A stretch of DNA of 64,000 nucleotides from Volutella citrinella (GCA_034401135.1 JAWZSP010000004.1:2170001-2234000), one strand, 5' to 3'; shown: positions 1 to 12,042, counted from the first letter of the stretch. Translations and numbers: made by a program. Notes: generated from the sequence alone by a model not told the origin.

Positions 1-875
1 TCGTGGATAAACAGAACCAAAAGAAGGCGGACAAATACGCCTGGCTCTGGCGGGGCAACAAGCTCCCGTCAAAGCAGATGATCAAGCAAAAGGAAGTAGA
101 AGACAGACTCAGTCAGTCGAGAAGCCTCCAGGATGATGGCTACAAGAGAGACCGGCTAGCCATCAAGGAGAAAGACGACCGGCCTGCTCGCCCTGACACC
201 TGGAATGCTCACCCGAGGAATGGATTGATGTTCAGTCCCGACGGCGTCGAGGATGGCGTTACCACCGTTTCTCAAATGGCTGAAGAGGCGTCCAAGATGC
301 CTCCCAAGTCGATCGCATACGAGAATACGAGGATGCCACAGCCTCATATTCCTGCCCGGCCACCGTCTCCGACGATATCGTCGGTGCGAGATGCCATTGC
401 GGGCAGGCCAAGGCCCCACGACCAGGATTCAAGTGTTGTGGGTGGTGGCGAAACGCCCAGGGTCAACGGCTATTCGTTTGTTGACGATGAAGATGACGAG
501 CCAGTGCTTCCTTCTTCGCTTCCGAAGATTGACCTAGGACCGGGTGATGCATCCACAAACCCGTTCAAGCTGCAAGAGCAGAGGAAGAGGGAGAGTCTAC
601 ATGAACGCATGGTGGACCGCATCGCCAAATCGAAGAAGGAGTCGAGCAGAAACGGACTCACTGGCAGAGTTGACAAGACTCCAGTGCCCAAGTTCCCCAG
701 CAGTCCACGTGTCACTGGGGCACTAACACCGGCAGCGCAGCGTCTCTGGAGCAAGATTGGGACGCCTGGGCGTATGTCGGGGAGTAACTTTGGCCAGTCG
801 ACGCCTATGAAGCCAAGAGGCTCCTTGTTGAGATCAGTGAGCAGAGCCAGCTCAACTCGAGAGCCCACCAAGTGA
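1..875 (+). CDS. ESS2: ESS2/DGCR14-family nuclear protein, C-terminal part
   Basis: The open frame enters from the left edge of the window (first complete codon at 3) and ends at a TGA at 873-875, so only the last ~291 residues are visible. The segment is polar and largely disordered, with the family's recognisable pieces: an early Tyr/Trp-containing segment (KYAWLWRGNK), a TWxAxPRNGLMFSPDGV block, and near the end a LTPAAQRLWSKIGTP motif followed by a basic Ser/Arg-rich tail. ESS2/DGCR14 (Bis1 in fission yeast) is a nuclear protein associated with the spliceosome and pre-mRNA splicing. No intron is visible in this part. The true start lies outside the window. Family assignment rests on the C-terminal motifs only. 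Confidence 0.85.
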   Translation, partial: VDKQNQKKADKYAWLWRGNKLPSKQMIKQKEVEDRLSQSRSLQDDGYKRDRLAIKEKDDRPARPDTWNAHPRNGLMFSPDGVEDGVTTVSQMAEEASKMPPKSIAYENTRMPQPHIPARPPSPTISSVRDAIAGRPRPHDQDSSVVGGGETPRVNGYSFVDDEDDEPVLPSSLPKIDLGPGDASTNPFKLQEQRKRESLHERMVDRIAKSKKESSRNGLTGRVDKTPVPKFPSSPRVTGALTPAAQRLWSKIGTPGRMSGSNFGQSTPMKPRGSLLRSVSRASSTREPTK

Positions 876-1631
876 CGGATGAGTTGGACCGAACACCGCT
901 CGTGGCTGCTGCAGTGCCGGCCAAGGTAGACGGCGAGCGGTAGCGAATAAGCCTGTCATATCAATAGGCCTACGACGTAACGAGACATGATTTGTATATT
1001 AGCATATAGAATGGTTCGCGACGCAACGAAAGTCGGTTGGCCAAGGTTGGCAACAACATACCCTTGTGCTTTTGGCTCACTACCCTAGAGTTCGAGGTTT
1101 ACGACAGGATAGCACGGGAAAAGACGGTTTGGAAGACTGGATATGATCTAAAGGTTATTCATTTAATACGTTTATAATGCCTCAAAATATCTATCTAAGA
1201 GCAACCCCTGTGTGGTGAAACCTTTGGTTCTTCGCCTATGAACTATAAGGTGTGAGGAGGGGCTATTCCATTCTCTAAGCCGATCTCAAGAGCGCTGGGA
1301 TAATCTCAACCAAACAAGATGCAAGCTACAAGTCCATAAAAAACAGGCCATCATCCTAGCATACCCTAGGATAAACTAAATCACAATTTCCAAACATTTC
1401 TAATCCCCAATCGGTACAATGTGAGCAACTGGCGCATTTGCTGCCTTGGTGGGGGGCAGCTAAATCATGTCACCTCCCCTTTAGTTGCATGTACCTTTAT
1501 TTTAGATCATGGCAGCTTTTCTCTGCAGCTACAAGCAATCAACCTCGACCTTGCTGGCAGACGAGAGTCAGTGCGACAGAAAAAAGACACCAGTCCATGC
1601 GCTCTCGGTAACCCGAGGCCGTGTAGCCCAC
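876..1631. other. Intergenic: ESS2 3' end and COQ8 upstream region
   Basis: Both flanking genes are on the plus strand. The stretch is AT-richer than the genes around it. I see no convincing ORF or RNA gene. An in-frame ATG at 1509 lies upstream of the COQ8 start but is not preferred. Confidence 0.5.
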
Positions 1632-3806
1632 ATGAGGTTCGTCGACATCGCCATCGACCTCGCGGCCGTGCTCAATGCCTCCCGGTCCGTCGCGACCAAG
1701 CACATCGCCCTCCGAAGTCGCCAGTTCGATGCCTACACCAAGTCGTCAAGCGTAGCCGCCTCGCTGAAGAAGAAGGCGGCGCAGACATATCAGCAAGATG
1801 CGACCCAGGAGGCTCCGGGCCAGTCGGACGCCGGAGAAACAGTCACGAAGAATGAAGACACAATCGAACGGCGGGCGCCCGAAGCCCGGAGCGCCCACGC
1901 CACAAACGAGGGTCCTAGTGTGCTAGGACGAGCGAAGCCTCAACCAGACGGCATCGGATCGAAGCCCGAGAAGCCGTTTGCTCCTCCGAAGCCGAACTTT
2001 GAGGATGCCCTCAAGGCATACGCTACGGACCAACGCGCCAAGACTAAGTCGGCCGATGAGCTCGATCTTCCGGCTGGAATAGATGTCAATGTGTTCCATA
2101 CGGCACAAGGCTCCAAAATCCTGTCCTCGTTGGGCAAGGGCAAACGATTGGCACCCGGCGAGCGGCGGCCAACGCCTGGTGGGCCAGCAAAGGAGCATCC
2201 GATGAGATACTGGCCTCATCCGCCCCCCGTCCAGCCCGAGCCTGCAGCTGCGGCTGCTGAGAAACCCGTCACTAAAGCCGAAGTTGCGACCCCGAAGGTG
2301 GAAACGGCGGCCAGACCGGAGGAAATCACGAGCACTCCATCACCGGCGCAGGAGAGTACAACAGCTGCCACTTCGACCCTCGAGGCGGAGAAGAGCAACC
2401 GAGATACCGCCCAGGCCGCGAAGGAAGCAGCACCAGAGGCCTCGCCGAACCCCCCGCAACCGAGACATGCACTCAGAGAGTCTAGTGTACCATCATCAAG
2501 ACTCAGCCGCATGTGGAACTATGGGGGGCTGGCCGCAGGTATGCTAGGAGGAGCCATGACGGAAAGCGTAAGTCGAGCTTTTGGAGGCGGTGGCCAAGGA
2601 TCAGTCTTGCTCAGTGGGAAGAACATGGAGCGCCTGGTTGCAAAGCTGTCACGGATGCGCGGTGCCGCTCTGAAACTAGGGCAGATGATGAGCTTCCAGG
2701 ACACCAAGATGCTCCCACCCGCCATTCAAGAGGTCCTGCAGCGCGTACAGGATCGCGCTGACTATATGCCTGCCTGGCAACGCGATCGCGTCCTGGCCGC
2801 AAACCTCGGTGCCGAATGGCGAGATCTGTTCAGCGAATTCGAAGAAAAGCCCATTGCTGCGGCCTCGATTGGCCAGGTACACAGGGCTGTCCTCAAGTCC
2901 AATGGTCGGAGAGTCGCCGTCAAGATCCAGTTCCCCGGCGTGGCAGACTCGATCAACTCGGATCTCGACAACCTGGGCATCCTCCTCACGGCGACCAAGC
3001 TTCTTCCCCGGGGTCTGTATCTAAACAAGACCATTGACAACGCGCGGCTGGAGCTGGGCTGGGAGTGCGACTACGCGCGCGAGGCAAAGTGCGCTCAGCG
3101 CTACCAGGAGCTCCTCGGCAGCGAGCAAGACGTCTTCGCTGTTCCCACCGTGCACTTCGAGGCGTCCGGCAAGCAGGTGTTGACAATGGACTTTATGGAC
3201 GGCGTGGGCGTCACACGCATCACGTCCTTTACACAGGAGCAGCGGGACTGGATCGGGACGCAGATCCTGCGGCTGTGCCTGCGCGAGATCACCGAGTTCA
3301 AGTTCATGCAGACGGACCCCAACTGGACAAACTTCCTCTACAACGCCGAGCGCAACCGGCTCGAGCTCCTCGACTTTGGCGCCTCGCGCGAGTACCCGGA
3401 CGAGTTCGTCGACCAGTACGTGCGACTTCTCGAGGCGGCCTCGCGCACCGACCGCGCCGCCGTCAAGGAGCTCTCCGAGAGCCTCGGCTACCTGACGGGC
3501 CACGAGAGCAAGGTCATGGTCGAGGCGCACACCCAGTCGGTGCTGACGCTGGCGGAGCCGTTCCTCGCCTCGGCGCCCGAGGTCTACGACTTCAAGGACC
3601 AGACCATCACGGAGCGCGTCAAGGCCCTCATCCCCGTCATGCTCCGGGAGCGCCTGGCGCCGCCTCCTGAGGAGACGTACAGCCTGCACCGCAAGCTGAG
3701 CGGCGCATTCCTCCTCTGCGCCCGGCTGGGCAGCAAGGTGCGCTGCCGCGAGATGTTCCAGGAGAGCCTGGCCAAGGGGGGCTACCTCGACAAGGCGAAG
3801 CTCTAG
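1632..3806 (+). CDS. COQ8: COQ8/ABC1 atypical kinase of coenzyme Q biosynthesis (mitochondrial)
   Basis: Single exon, 724 aa from the ATG at 1632. UbiB/ABC1/ADCK family: an atypical protein-kinase-like ATPase that supports the coenzyme Q synthesis complex on the matrix side of the inner mitochondrial membrane. Visible hallmarks: the family KxGQ motif (LKLGQMMSF, about residue 348), the Ala-rich loop replacing the Gly-rich loop ([13 protein letters not shown]), the VAVK lysine (about 431), the catalytic region [10 protein letters not shown], and DFG (LLDFGAS, about 581). Residues ~70-300 are a long low-complexity Pro/Ala/Glu-rich linker. The start was chosen because the protein then begins with a conserved-looking helix ([20 protein letters not shown]); an in-frame ATG at 1509 would add 41 non-typical residues. 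It converges on RRP36, with 220 bp between the stops. Confidence 0.94.
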   Translation: MRFVDIAIDLAAVLNASRSVATKHIALRSRQFDAYTKSSSVAASLKKKAAQTYQQDATQEAPGQSDAGETVTKNEDTIERRAPEARSAHATNEGPSVLGRAKPQPDGIGSKPEKPFAPPKPNFEDALKAYATDQRAKTKSADELDLPAGIDVNVFHTAQGSKILSSLGKGKRLAPGERRPTPGGPAKEHPMRYWPHPPPVQPEPAAAAAEKPVTKAEVATPKVETAARPEEITSTPSPAQESTTAATSTLEAEKSNRDTAQAAKEAAPEASPNPPQPRHALRESSVPSSRLSRMWNYGGLAAGMLGGAMTESVSRAFGGGGQGSVLLSGKNMERLVAKLSRMRGAALKLGQMMSFQDTKMLPPAIQEVLQRVQDRADYMPAWQRDRVLAANLGAEWRDLFSEFEEKPIAAASIGQVHRAVLKSNGRRVAVKIQFPGVADSINSDLDNLGILLTATKLLPRGLYLNKTIDNARLELGWECDYAREAKCAQRYQELLGSEQDVFAVPTVHFEASGKQVLTMDFMDGVGVTRITSFTQEQRDWIGTQILRLCLREITEFKFMQTDPNWTNFLYNAERNRLELLDFGASREYPDEFVDQYVRLLEAASRTDRAAVKELSESLGYLTGHESKVMVEAHTQSVLTLAEPFLASAPEVYDFKDQTITERVKALIPVMLRERLAPPPEETYSLHRKLSGAFLLCARLGSKVRCREMFQESLAKGGYLDKAKL

Positions 3807-4026
3807 TCTCTTTGGACGCCCACCGCTGTATCACAACTGTAACATTATCGCTCACCTGTACAAGTATACGAGAACAGCAACGTTTTTAGACATATTTGGT
3901 TCGGAATATTTGCCATGGTCGTGCAGCCAGGGGGGGGTATATTTAATCATAGACCAACAGGTGGTTTTGCCGCAAATATGGCCACCATGTAAAAGAATCT
4001 CCTTTTTCGCCAGACTTTGCAAATCG

Positions 4027-5061
4027 TCACGTCCGGTCCCTGACCCGCTGCAGTGAATCTAGCTCCTTCTTCTCCTTCCCGGCAACCTTCTTTCGTTTCC
4101 GCTCAATGGCCCGGTCAACCTGGCCCTTGCTCATGCTCGAGTAGCGGTCCACCAGGAGCTGCTTCTTCTGCTCGCTCTTCTTCAGGTAGAACGGCGTCTT
4201 GCCCTGGGCGATGAGCTCCTTCTCCCGCTTCCGATGCTCCCGCAGCAGGTTGTCCTCGTCCTCCTGGCGCTTGCGGGCCTTCTTCTTGGACTCCATGGAC
4301 ATGAGCTCGCGCTTGAGCGACTCCAGGGCGTCGGGGTCCTTGGTCTTTTTGATCTGGACACGCAGGTCGGCCATCTCCTTCTCGCGATACTCGTCGAGGA
4401 AGGCATAGTTTCGGTTGAACTTGGCCTGGTCTATCGGTCGGCCGCCAGCCAGCGTGTCGAACCGAGGATCGCGGTGTTGGCGGCGATTGTCGGGCAGGAT
4501 CTCGCGGCGCCGGGAGACGGGTTTCTTGGACGACTGCTCTTGTGGTGCGTGCTTTGAGGAGCGCTTCGGCGGGGGATCCTTCTTTGAATGAGATTTGCGC
4601 GCGGCGTGTTGCTGGGGGTGGTCGTCCTGGTCGTCGGCGGGTGTGCCATCCGTGGCCTGGGCACCCTTTGATTTCCTCTTGGAGGGCGGGAGTGATGCTT
4701 GCGCCCGGGCGAGAGCGCCAAAGGAGACGGAGGAGAGGTCAAACCCTGGAGCCGCGGGTTCTTCATCAGACTGGGCGAGGTTGTCAGTTACTGCTGCCAG
4801 TTCAAACGCTTGTCACCGGCAGAAACATACTTCAGATTCTCCATTATCGTCAGCAGCCTCGCTTTCGTCCTCGACATCGTCACCATCATCTTCGTAGGCA
4901 TAGCCTTTCCCTCTGCGAGTAACTTGTTCCTCGACTTGGTCGTCGCTCGAGGAGCCCTGATCTTGGGCGTCGTCCTGCCAGTCGTCCTGCCAGTCGTCCT
5001 CACGGCGCAGACGGACTCGTCGCTCCAATCCCAGGGCCGGAATCTTGCGTTTTGCTGGCAT
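4027..5061 (-). CDS. RRP36: rRNA-processing protein 36 (small-subunit processome)
   Basis: Two exons on the minus strand: 4831-5061 and 4027-4770, with a 60-nt intron (4771-4830) that has a GTATGT donor, a TAACTGAC branch region and a CAG acceptor; 324 aa. RRP36 is a nucleolar protein needed for early cleavages of pre-rRNA to 18S rRNA. The N-terminal third is acidic and disordered. The C-terminal half holds the family block: RREILPDNRRQHRDPRFD, then FNRNYAFLDEYREKE, then a long charged coiled-coil-like helix rich in K/E/R, ending KKELDSLQRVRDRT. ATG at 5061 is preferred over an in-frame ATG at 5082, which would add seven residues. It is divergent from the FCP1-domain gene. Confidence 0.92.
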
Positions 5062-5641
5062 TTTTGACACTTCTTTCCACAACGAAATACAGCAAGTCGG
5101 TCACAACTATAAACAAGAGAGAATGCTCCGTCCAGGCTTCGTCGGTCGTGGGGTTCAGCGTCGCCCAGGGAATTTTTGACCAGTGCGATAAGAAATTTGA
5201 AGGCTTATCGCGGCTCGGATACATGCATACCACAGGTCTCGCTCGGGCGGCCCCCTTTGGCGCGGCGCGGGGCGGACTTGGTGTGGAGGACCCCTGTTCG
5301 ACCAGGAGGCTAGATCAATTCGAAGCAGGCAGGGTAAAAAAAAAGCGACAAAAGCCCATTTGAGTGTAGAAACGGTCCAGTCGCAACTCTTATATGATGG
5401 CAGTGGCCGGACCTTGGACTTACACTCCCCAATGCCGTACCTTCTACGGCTAGCAAAAACTAGTAGCCGCTCCCTCTACAGTTCCCGCCCTACTACTGCG
5501 CTCCTGCGCACCTTCACCTCCTCAGTCTCTGTTTCTGGGCCTTCCCCTCTCTGCACCACCACAACCTCGTCGCCAGATCCCCGCGCCGCGACTGCTCCAA
5601 TCCTCATTCCTCCACCAATCCTCTATCAATCCCCCACAGCC
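5062..5641. promoter_or_regulatory. Divergent promoter region between RRP36 and the FCP1-domain gene
   Basis: About 580 bp between divergent starts, with a short A-run near 5337-5343. It includes an in-frame ATG at 5432 that would extend the downstream protein by 70 residues (see findings). No other feature recognised. Confidence 0.45.
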
Positions 5642-6612
5642 ATGTCCTACACCGGCCCTGGACCTGCGCCCTCGAACCCGCCGGCTGCCCCCTTCGTGAT
5701 ACCGGGACTCACACTGGTGCAAGGCGCTCCGGCTACAGCAACGAACCCTGCAACACCGAATCCTCCCGCGCCGCCGTACGTCCCTCGTCCTTCTCCAAAC
5801 CCCCATCATCTCCCGATCTCTACGTTTACTGACAGCCCTTCCCTTGTGCTAGACCTAAAGCGAAAGGGTACGAGCCACCCTCGAAGAAGCGCAACAAGCA
5901 AGAGAAGCAGCATGGCGGCCGCAAGCGAAGTCCCGTGAGAGCTCCAAGCCCTTCATCAGGCGGCGTTCCCAACCCTACGCCCCAGTACATGACGCGGTGC
6001 TTCCTTGAGCCTCAGCGCCTTCCCCAACCTCGCCGCCTCCTCCTCGTCATGGACCTCAATGGCACCCTCCTCTACCGCCCCAACAAGCGCCGCCCCTTCA
6101 ACTTCGTTGAGCGACCTCATGCCCGCGACTTTCTATCGTATTGCCTCGACACCTTCTACGTCGCCGTCTGGTCCTCAGCCCGTCCGGAGAACGTCTCCAA
6201 GATGATTGCCCAGCTGCTTACAGAGGAGCAGCGCGAGCGTTGTCTCCTCGTATGGGGTCGCGATCAGTTCGGCCTCTCCGCAAACGACTACGACGCCCGC
6301 GTGCAAGTCTACAAGCGCCTGACCAGGGTCTGGTCTGCGCCCCGAGTACTATCTGCGCACCCAGATGGCGGCACCTGGGACCAGGCCAACACTATTCTAG
6401 TCGATGACTCGCCAGAGAAAGCCAGGAGCGAGCCTCACAACCTGCTCCTAATACCCGAGTTCTCTGGCCTCGAGACGGAGCTTCCCAACGTTTTACCACA
6501 AGTCCACGACTACCTAAACTCACTCGCCCACCAAGTGGATGTCAGTCGTTTTATAAGACAAAACCCTTTCAAGCTGGACAACAATTACCTTCTGGCGCCT
6601 CCGCCCCAATAG
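5642..6612 (+). CDS. FCP1/NIF-like HAD-domain protein (CTD-phosphatase-like fold)
   Basis: Two exons, 5642-5775 and 5853-6612; the 77-nt intron has a GTACGT donor, a TTTACTGAC branch and a TAG acceptor; 297 aa. The N-terminal ~115 residues are Pro-rich then Lys/Arg-rich (SKKRNKQEKQ). The rest is an FCP1 homology domain: HAD motif I region VMDLNGTLLYRP, motif II region VAVWSSARPENV, and a late motif ILVDDSPEKA. Such proteins are usually Ser/Thr phosphatases. The motif-I position that is normally the second Asp (general acid/base) is Asn here, so catalysis is uncertain. I do not know its substrate. The start at 5642 has good context (gccATGt), but an upstream ATG at 5432 is in frame and would add a presequence-like segment. 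Confidence 0.85.
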
Positions 6613-7052
6613 CTGAGGCCGACCATTGGCAACGACGCGCGCCTGTTGGCCCACAGCTACACCAAAGTTCCTCCTTTATTCAAGATACCCCATACAAGCC
6701 AGCCGTTGGCTTTCAATTCACGTTTGAAACAGACAGGGGGCACCGTCTCCCGTCAAAAAGAGTATTAGATAGACATAACACATACACGTCACATACAAGT
6801 CAGACGACAATGGTAGCACAAAAGGAAGTGGATATTGATCATGATCGTAGGTGTAGCAGTAACATCGTGTCCCGCATCTAAGTGTCCGTTGTGTTCATAT
6901 AAACGATGCCCGAGCAATTTCGGAACGCACTGCCAGGCCCTTGGTTGGGCACCTCATGAGCCATCTCATCATAATTGTTGTACTCGCAGCCAGTACATCC
7001 TTAACCGTGAGACATTATCATCAACCTCTTCCCCTCCAACCGCATTGGTACT
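6613..7052. other. Convergent 3' intergenic region
   Basis: 440 bp between the stops of the FCP1-domain gene and the eEF1B-gamma gene; presumably holds both 3' UTRs. Nothing else seen. Confidence 0.5.
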
Positions 7053-8648
7053 TTACTTGAAGACCTTGCCGTCGGCGTACTCGTACTCCTTGTCACCGGC
7101 CTTGACGGTGCCACGGAAGTCCCACATCTGCTCGATGAAGGCCTTGTCAGCCTCGCTGGTGGGGTCCAGCTTGGCGAAGCTGTAGCTCTCGTAGTCGGGA
7201 GCGACGTCGAAGGCGGGCTCCCACTCCTGGCCACGGATGACAAAGGCACCCTGGATGACGGAGTCGTTGGTGACACCGAAGACGGAGGCGGCACCGAAGA
7301 TGAACTTGCGGGAGGCCTCGAGACGGGCGAAGAAGCCGCCAATGAGGTTGTTGGACATGAAGGTGAGGGTAAGCTCATCGTTGTACTTGTAGTCAACCTT
7401 CCAGAGGGAGTACTCCTCGAAGTTGACGTTCTTGTAGAACCAGTCCATGGCCTCGGAGGTGGACTTGATGTTGGAGTACTGGCGCTTCCACTCGTCAAGG
7501 GGAAGAGAAGCCCTGGGGAGGAGGTCAAGGGGGTGCTTGGCAGGCTTGGGGGCAGCGGGCTCCTCGTCAGCGGGGGCAGCGGCGGGGGCAGGCTTGGGAG
7601 CGGCCTGCTTCTTGGGCTGCTCAGGCTTCTTGGGGGCGACGTTGGTCATGGCCGGGGTGTCGGGGAGCTCAATCTGCTCAGCAACAGCGGAGTAGATGGG
7701 CTGGTTGCGGATGGTCTCAAACCAGCGGGTGACGCTGGGGTTCTCCTGGCGCCACTCCTTGCCGAACATGAACTGGAAGCCACGCTGGGCAATGCCGGCG
7801 GCGAAGATGTCGGCCAGAGTGATGCGCTCACCAACAAGGTAGGTGTTGAGGGTGAGGTGAGACTCGACAACGGCGAGAGCCTTCTTGTAAGCCTTCTCGG
7901 CGTCGTCAACGACCTTCTTGTTGTAGGGAACGCTGCCGCGGAGGGGCTCGAGCCAGTGGGAGAACTGGCCGAGGACTTCCTGGTTGAAGTAGGACATCCA
8001 CTTCAGGATGGAAGCATAGCTACGCGCCAGTTAGACTGAATTCGATGGACATCAAGGATAAGCTCCAGGGTCACTTACTCCTGCTTGGTCTTGCCGAGAA
8101 GGGTGGTCTTCTCGTTCTGGGAAGTGACTAATGGCGGGGTTAGCGAGGCCGCTCACGAAAGGACAGCTCAGCATTCGGGAAGAAAGGTTGTGCAATGCGA
8201 GTCAGAATTTAGACATTGTCCACACAATACGTCTCTGAGAGACATTAAGACAGGGATAACTGTTTTTTAAAAAGCTATCTCATCATTCGCAGGGCGGGGT
8301 GAGGTGAAGAAATCGATGGAGGAATGGCGTCATGTCGGGAAGGTTTTTTGACTTACGGTAGATGGCAACGGCAATGCTCTCGGAGAGGGCGAAGCCATCC
8401 TCGCCAATGAAGGCGGGGATCTTGCCGAGGCCGTTGGCCTTGAGGTGCTCGGCGGTAGCGTTGCCAACCTCGGCCTCAACGATGTTGAGCTCAAGGTCGT
8501 TGGCCTTGGCCACGGCCAGGATGGCAGTGGAGCGGGAGTTGCCCTGCAGAGAGAGGTGAGGTCAGCGACAGGTTCTCCAGGGGCGCCGCATCATGTTCTG
8601 GGTTCTGTTGACGCTTACGGGGCGGGTAAAGAGGGTTCCGAAGGCCAT
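7053..8648 (-). CDS. TEF4: Translation elongation factor eEF1B gamma subunit
   Basis: Four exons on the minus strand: 8619-8648, 8357-8543, 8079-8127 and 7053-8019; 410 aa, the usual family length. The frame joins exactly through three introns, with donors GTAAGC, GTAAGT and GTAAGT. Domain order: an N-terminal GST-like domain (MAFGTLFTRP, NGLGKIPAFIGEDG, then TSQNEKTTLLGKTKQD), a GST C-terminal helical domain to about residue 210, a Lys/Ala/Pro linker, and the EF1G C-terminal domain (LPRASLPLDEWKRQYSN near 255; FDVAPDYESY near 365; ending EYADGKVFK). In the cytosol it anchors the eEF1B exchange complex that recharges eEF1A with GTP. The first exon is only 10 codons. Assignment is secure; yeast has two paralogues (TEF4, CAM1), so the symbol is by family. 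Confidence 0.97.
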
Positions 8649-9018
8649 TTTGAAGATGTGCTGAGCTTGCAACGGGTGGCAAGGTTGGCAGGATGGATGG
8701 TGGAAGGAGTTCGAAGGAGGGGAAAGTGCTCCAAGATGAAATTTTTATCGGTGTGTCAAATTGCTTGCCCCGCGCTAGTGGCTTCTACCCAACCGTCCCA
8801 GCAACGGTAAGCGGTGGCTGGAGAGGGGTAAATGGCCTGTGGCTGGTGGCCGGAGCGCCCCGTGGTTGCCTATCAAATCACCAGTTATCGCCACGTGATA
8901 CGATGGATCCCGACGCCAGCTCAGATCCGAATGTGTGGTGAAGTTTTCCGTGGCCAGACAGAGAGACTCAAGCTCCAGATCGCCAACTCGACGGGGCCCC
9001 CTCCGGAACCCGGCCATC
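8649..9018. promoter_or_regulatory. Bidirectional promoter, eEF1B-gamma / MRPS9
   Basis: 370 bp between two divergent translation-related genes. A CACGTG E-box-like hexamer lies at 8892-8897. The shared control of two protein-synthesis genes is inference from layout only. Confidence 0.45.
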
Positions 9019-10003
9019 ATGTCAACAATTTCCAACGGTCTGAGGCAACTACGATGCCGGACCCAACTTCTCCGACCCCAATGGGCCCAGCCTGCCCTGT
9101 GGCAGCCCGGCATGCAGCGCTTCAGCAGCAACTCTAGAACTGGCAGTCAGGACAACTCTGCTAGCTCTGCTCTTCAGGAACTGGAGGCAATCAAGATTCC
9201 CTTCCAGGACGTCACGCATGCGCGTGTCATCCCCGGCACTCCCTCCTACTTCTCTCGAGAACCCAAGTTCAACGACATCTACCTGCGGATCTCGGATCTC
9301 CTGACCAAGTATCATCGCCTCCCAACCATGGCCGCCAACAAAGCCCCTGCGGCCTCCTGGGTGAAGCTGGAAGAAATGCGATCGAAGATGGGCGAGCCTA
9401 TCAAGGCCTCATACTATGCCAAGGTGCTGCGGGTGGCCAAGCGTCTACAACTCATTGAGCCATCATTGATGCCGATGGAGGTCAAGGTGGCATTGGGAGA
9501 CTTCAAGCGCGAAATCAACCCCTTCCTGAATGCGGCCAACGTCGCCACGCTCGACAAGTTTGGACGTGCCATCGGTGTAGGCCGTCGAAAGGAGTCCACC
9601 GCCCGAGCCTGGGTCGTTGACGGAACGGGCGAGGTTCTCATCAACGGAAAGACTCTGAGCGAGGCCTTTGGCCGCGTCCATGATCGGGAGAGCGCTGTCT
9701 GGGCCCTACAGAGCACCGAGAGGCTGGACAAGTACAACGTCTGGGCACTCGTTGAGGGCGGTGGTACTACCGGCCAGGCGGAGGCCCTGACGCTTGCAGT
9801 CGCCAAGGCCCTGATTGTTCACGAACCGGCTTTGAAGACCGCTCTGCGCAAGGGTACGTATCATTCGCTCGTCCGACTTTTCAGTTCGTCATCTAACCTC
9901 GGGTGTTCTAGCTGGATGTATCACGAGGGACCCAAGGACAGTGGAGAGGAAGAAGCACGGCCACGTCAAGGCCCGAAAGATGCCGGCCTGGGTCAAGCGA
10001 TGA
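9019..10003 (+). CDS. MRPS9: Mitochondrial small ribosomal subunit protein uS9m
   Basis: Two exons, 9019-9853 and 9912-10003, 308 aa. The intron (GTACGT to TAG) falls near the end; splicing restores the universal S9 tail, GCITRDPRTVERKKHGHVKA then RKMPAWVKR, which the unspliced frame lacks. The N-terminus (MSTISNGLRQLRCRTQLLRP) is basic and free of acidic residues, fitting a mitochondrial presequence. A fungal mitochondrial extension follows, and the S9 domain begins about residue 180 with GVGRRKESTARAWV, then the GGGTTGQAEAL signature. The ATG at 9019 is preferred because upstream in-frame sequence reads into the promoter. Role: small subunit of the mitochondrial ribosome, where the S9 tail reaches the decoding region. 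Confidence 0.96.
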
Positions 10004-12042
10004 TCGGGTGCATACATCATGTTAACGATATGGACCTCCGTAAGGTGCCAAGGACGGCTCTGATGATGAGCGGCGAGGGCGCCAAATCCTGTGCCATGGC
10101 ACGGCCAACTTGTACATGTACAACATCTAAATCACCATGTAGTTTTAGCAACCATATATGGCCTCAGATACCTAGGCCACTTTTCACCAGCAGGCTCGCT
10201 ATTCGCTATCCCTGGCTGCTCGGGAGTTTGCCGTGATATGTAAGATAACACGTACCAGTTGTCATGTCAGGCGCCCGTGCATCCAGGCTGGCTTCGACGT
10301 CGGTTACTGGCAGCAACGGGTGAGACAACAACCCGTCATGCCGACATGAGCCACGTGTCTGAGTATCAACTCACCCCGATCCTGGGGATGCCAGATCTCT
10401 TGTGAACCACTCCTAATGCATGGGACTCCTTGGTTACTCGTGTCCTGAGGCTGGCCAATGCTGTCTTCGCAAGACAGGGCCCAGGAATTACCGTACTGCC
10501 GCGTCCAGGGTAGTGCAATTGATCCTACCAAACATGGGCTTGCAGGATGACTTAAACGCCCGGTTCCTGTTGATCAGCATCGATATTAGTGTGAGGCTTT
10601 CGGACAGGATGATAACTCATTAGCAAGCACGGAAATTTGATAGTGGTCCAAGCATTGATTGGATCGGAGTAGTAATCAGGCCACACGCAGGCGTTGTCTG
10701 CCGACATGGTCAAATCGACACCACTGCCAGTCCGAGCTTGTTGCGTTGATTGCCTTCGTCTGAACTAAAAAGGAGCCCACCCACAGCCTCCGGCTTTTTT
10801 CGACGAGCTTCTAACCCCCCTTTGCCTAGAGTACTTCCAGCCAGGGCCGCCTGTTGGCGGGGACCTTGTGGGTGTCCGTATTCCTAATACCCAGGTACTG
10901 CTACTGTGCGCAGGTTCCGTCGTGTGAAGACGGAAAATCGCGTCGGGGGACGTCGGGGGACCTAGGGGCAAAAAAAAACCCTCGCAGGCAAGTGGGCTGT
11001 GTCGTGAGCCTGGCTTCCCAGCTCATGATCCTGGTGCACCCCGGAATGTCGACGCATCTGGACAGTGTCAACTAGAGGCTGTGCGAATAATTTTCGCGGT
11101 GTTTCGATTTGATGTGATTATGGAAGGGGGTCATCATCATCTGGGGGCGAGGAAGAATGCCGACAACGGTAGTGCAGGCTGACCTGGAGACGAGCACCAA
11201 CGTTTCGGCCGTGGATTGAGAAGGCTTCTAGAAGCAGAGTTGGCGACGGCTGTTTCAGACTCGAGGGTGTGCCCGGAGTGTACTGTGTGCGGGCTGCTCG
11301 TACCGCGCGTGGAAGCCAGCTGGTCTGGAATCACAAGGCTCAGCTGGCCAGGGCACGGCTCACGCAGATGGATGGGAATCCTCCGTAAACTGGCGGCATG
11401 AAGCAGGCAAAGCTAGTACTGTACGTAGTGATGGGCGATGACGGCATAGGCAGCGACAGGTGGAACGCGGTATGAGTGGACATCACCACGCACGCAACAG
11501 ACCCAAGGACTGAGGTTTGAGGCCGTACAGCGCAGTGGCCTGGCCAGACCAAGCCTGATAGAGACACGTCCCGAGTGGCTGTGGGGGAGGGTGGTTTGGT
11601 CGGCGTTTGAGGCGGACGCAAATATGGGTTAGCAACAGCCCTGCCGCAGCCAAAACCGTTGCGCTTCTGCAAAGGTCAAGTGCTTGGCGAGGCGGCCGCG
11701 TATCGGTACCTGGAAAGTGGCTGGTCCAACGGCCACCTCGTCGATGAGGCTGAGATCGGCCCCGAGAGGGCAAGGCTTCCAATTCGGCGCCTTGTGCTAC
11801 TAGCACTTGCCGCGCGGGCGAAGCGACGAGCCGGCCAGGAACATTGCAGGGGCCTCAATCCTCATTCACCGGATGCGTCTGTGTTGTTGTATCAGCCACG
11901 GCTGTTTGGGATGCCGGCATCAGAATTGTCAAGTCGAGTGCACTGAACGAATCCGTCCCAGCCGAGGAGAGGTAGCGGCGACATTCGCAGTCCTCGTGCG
12001 GATAGTGCTAGGTTTGTTTTGATGTTTCTGGAGTAATTTAAT

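Noticed and set aside
1509..1631. Upstream ATG for COQ8
   Set aside because: Adds 41 residues without family resemblance; the ATG at 1632 starts a typical N-terminal helix.
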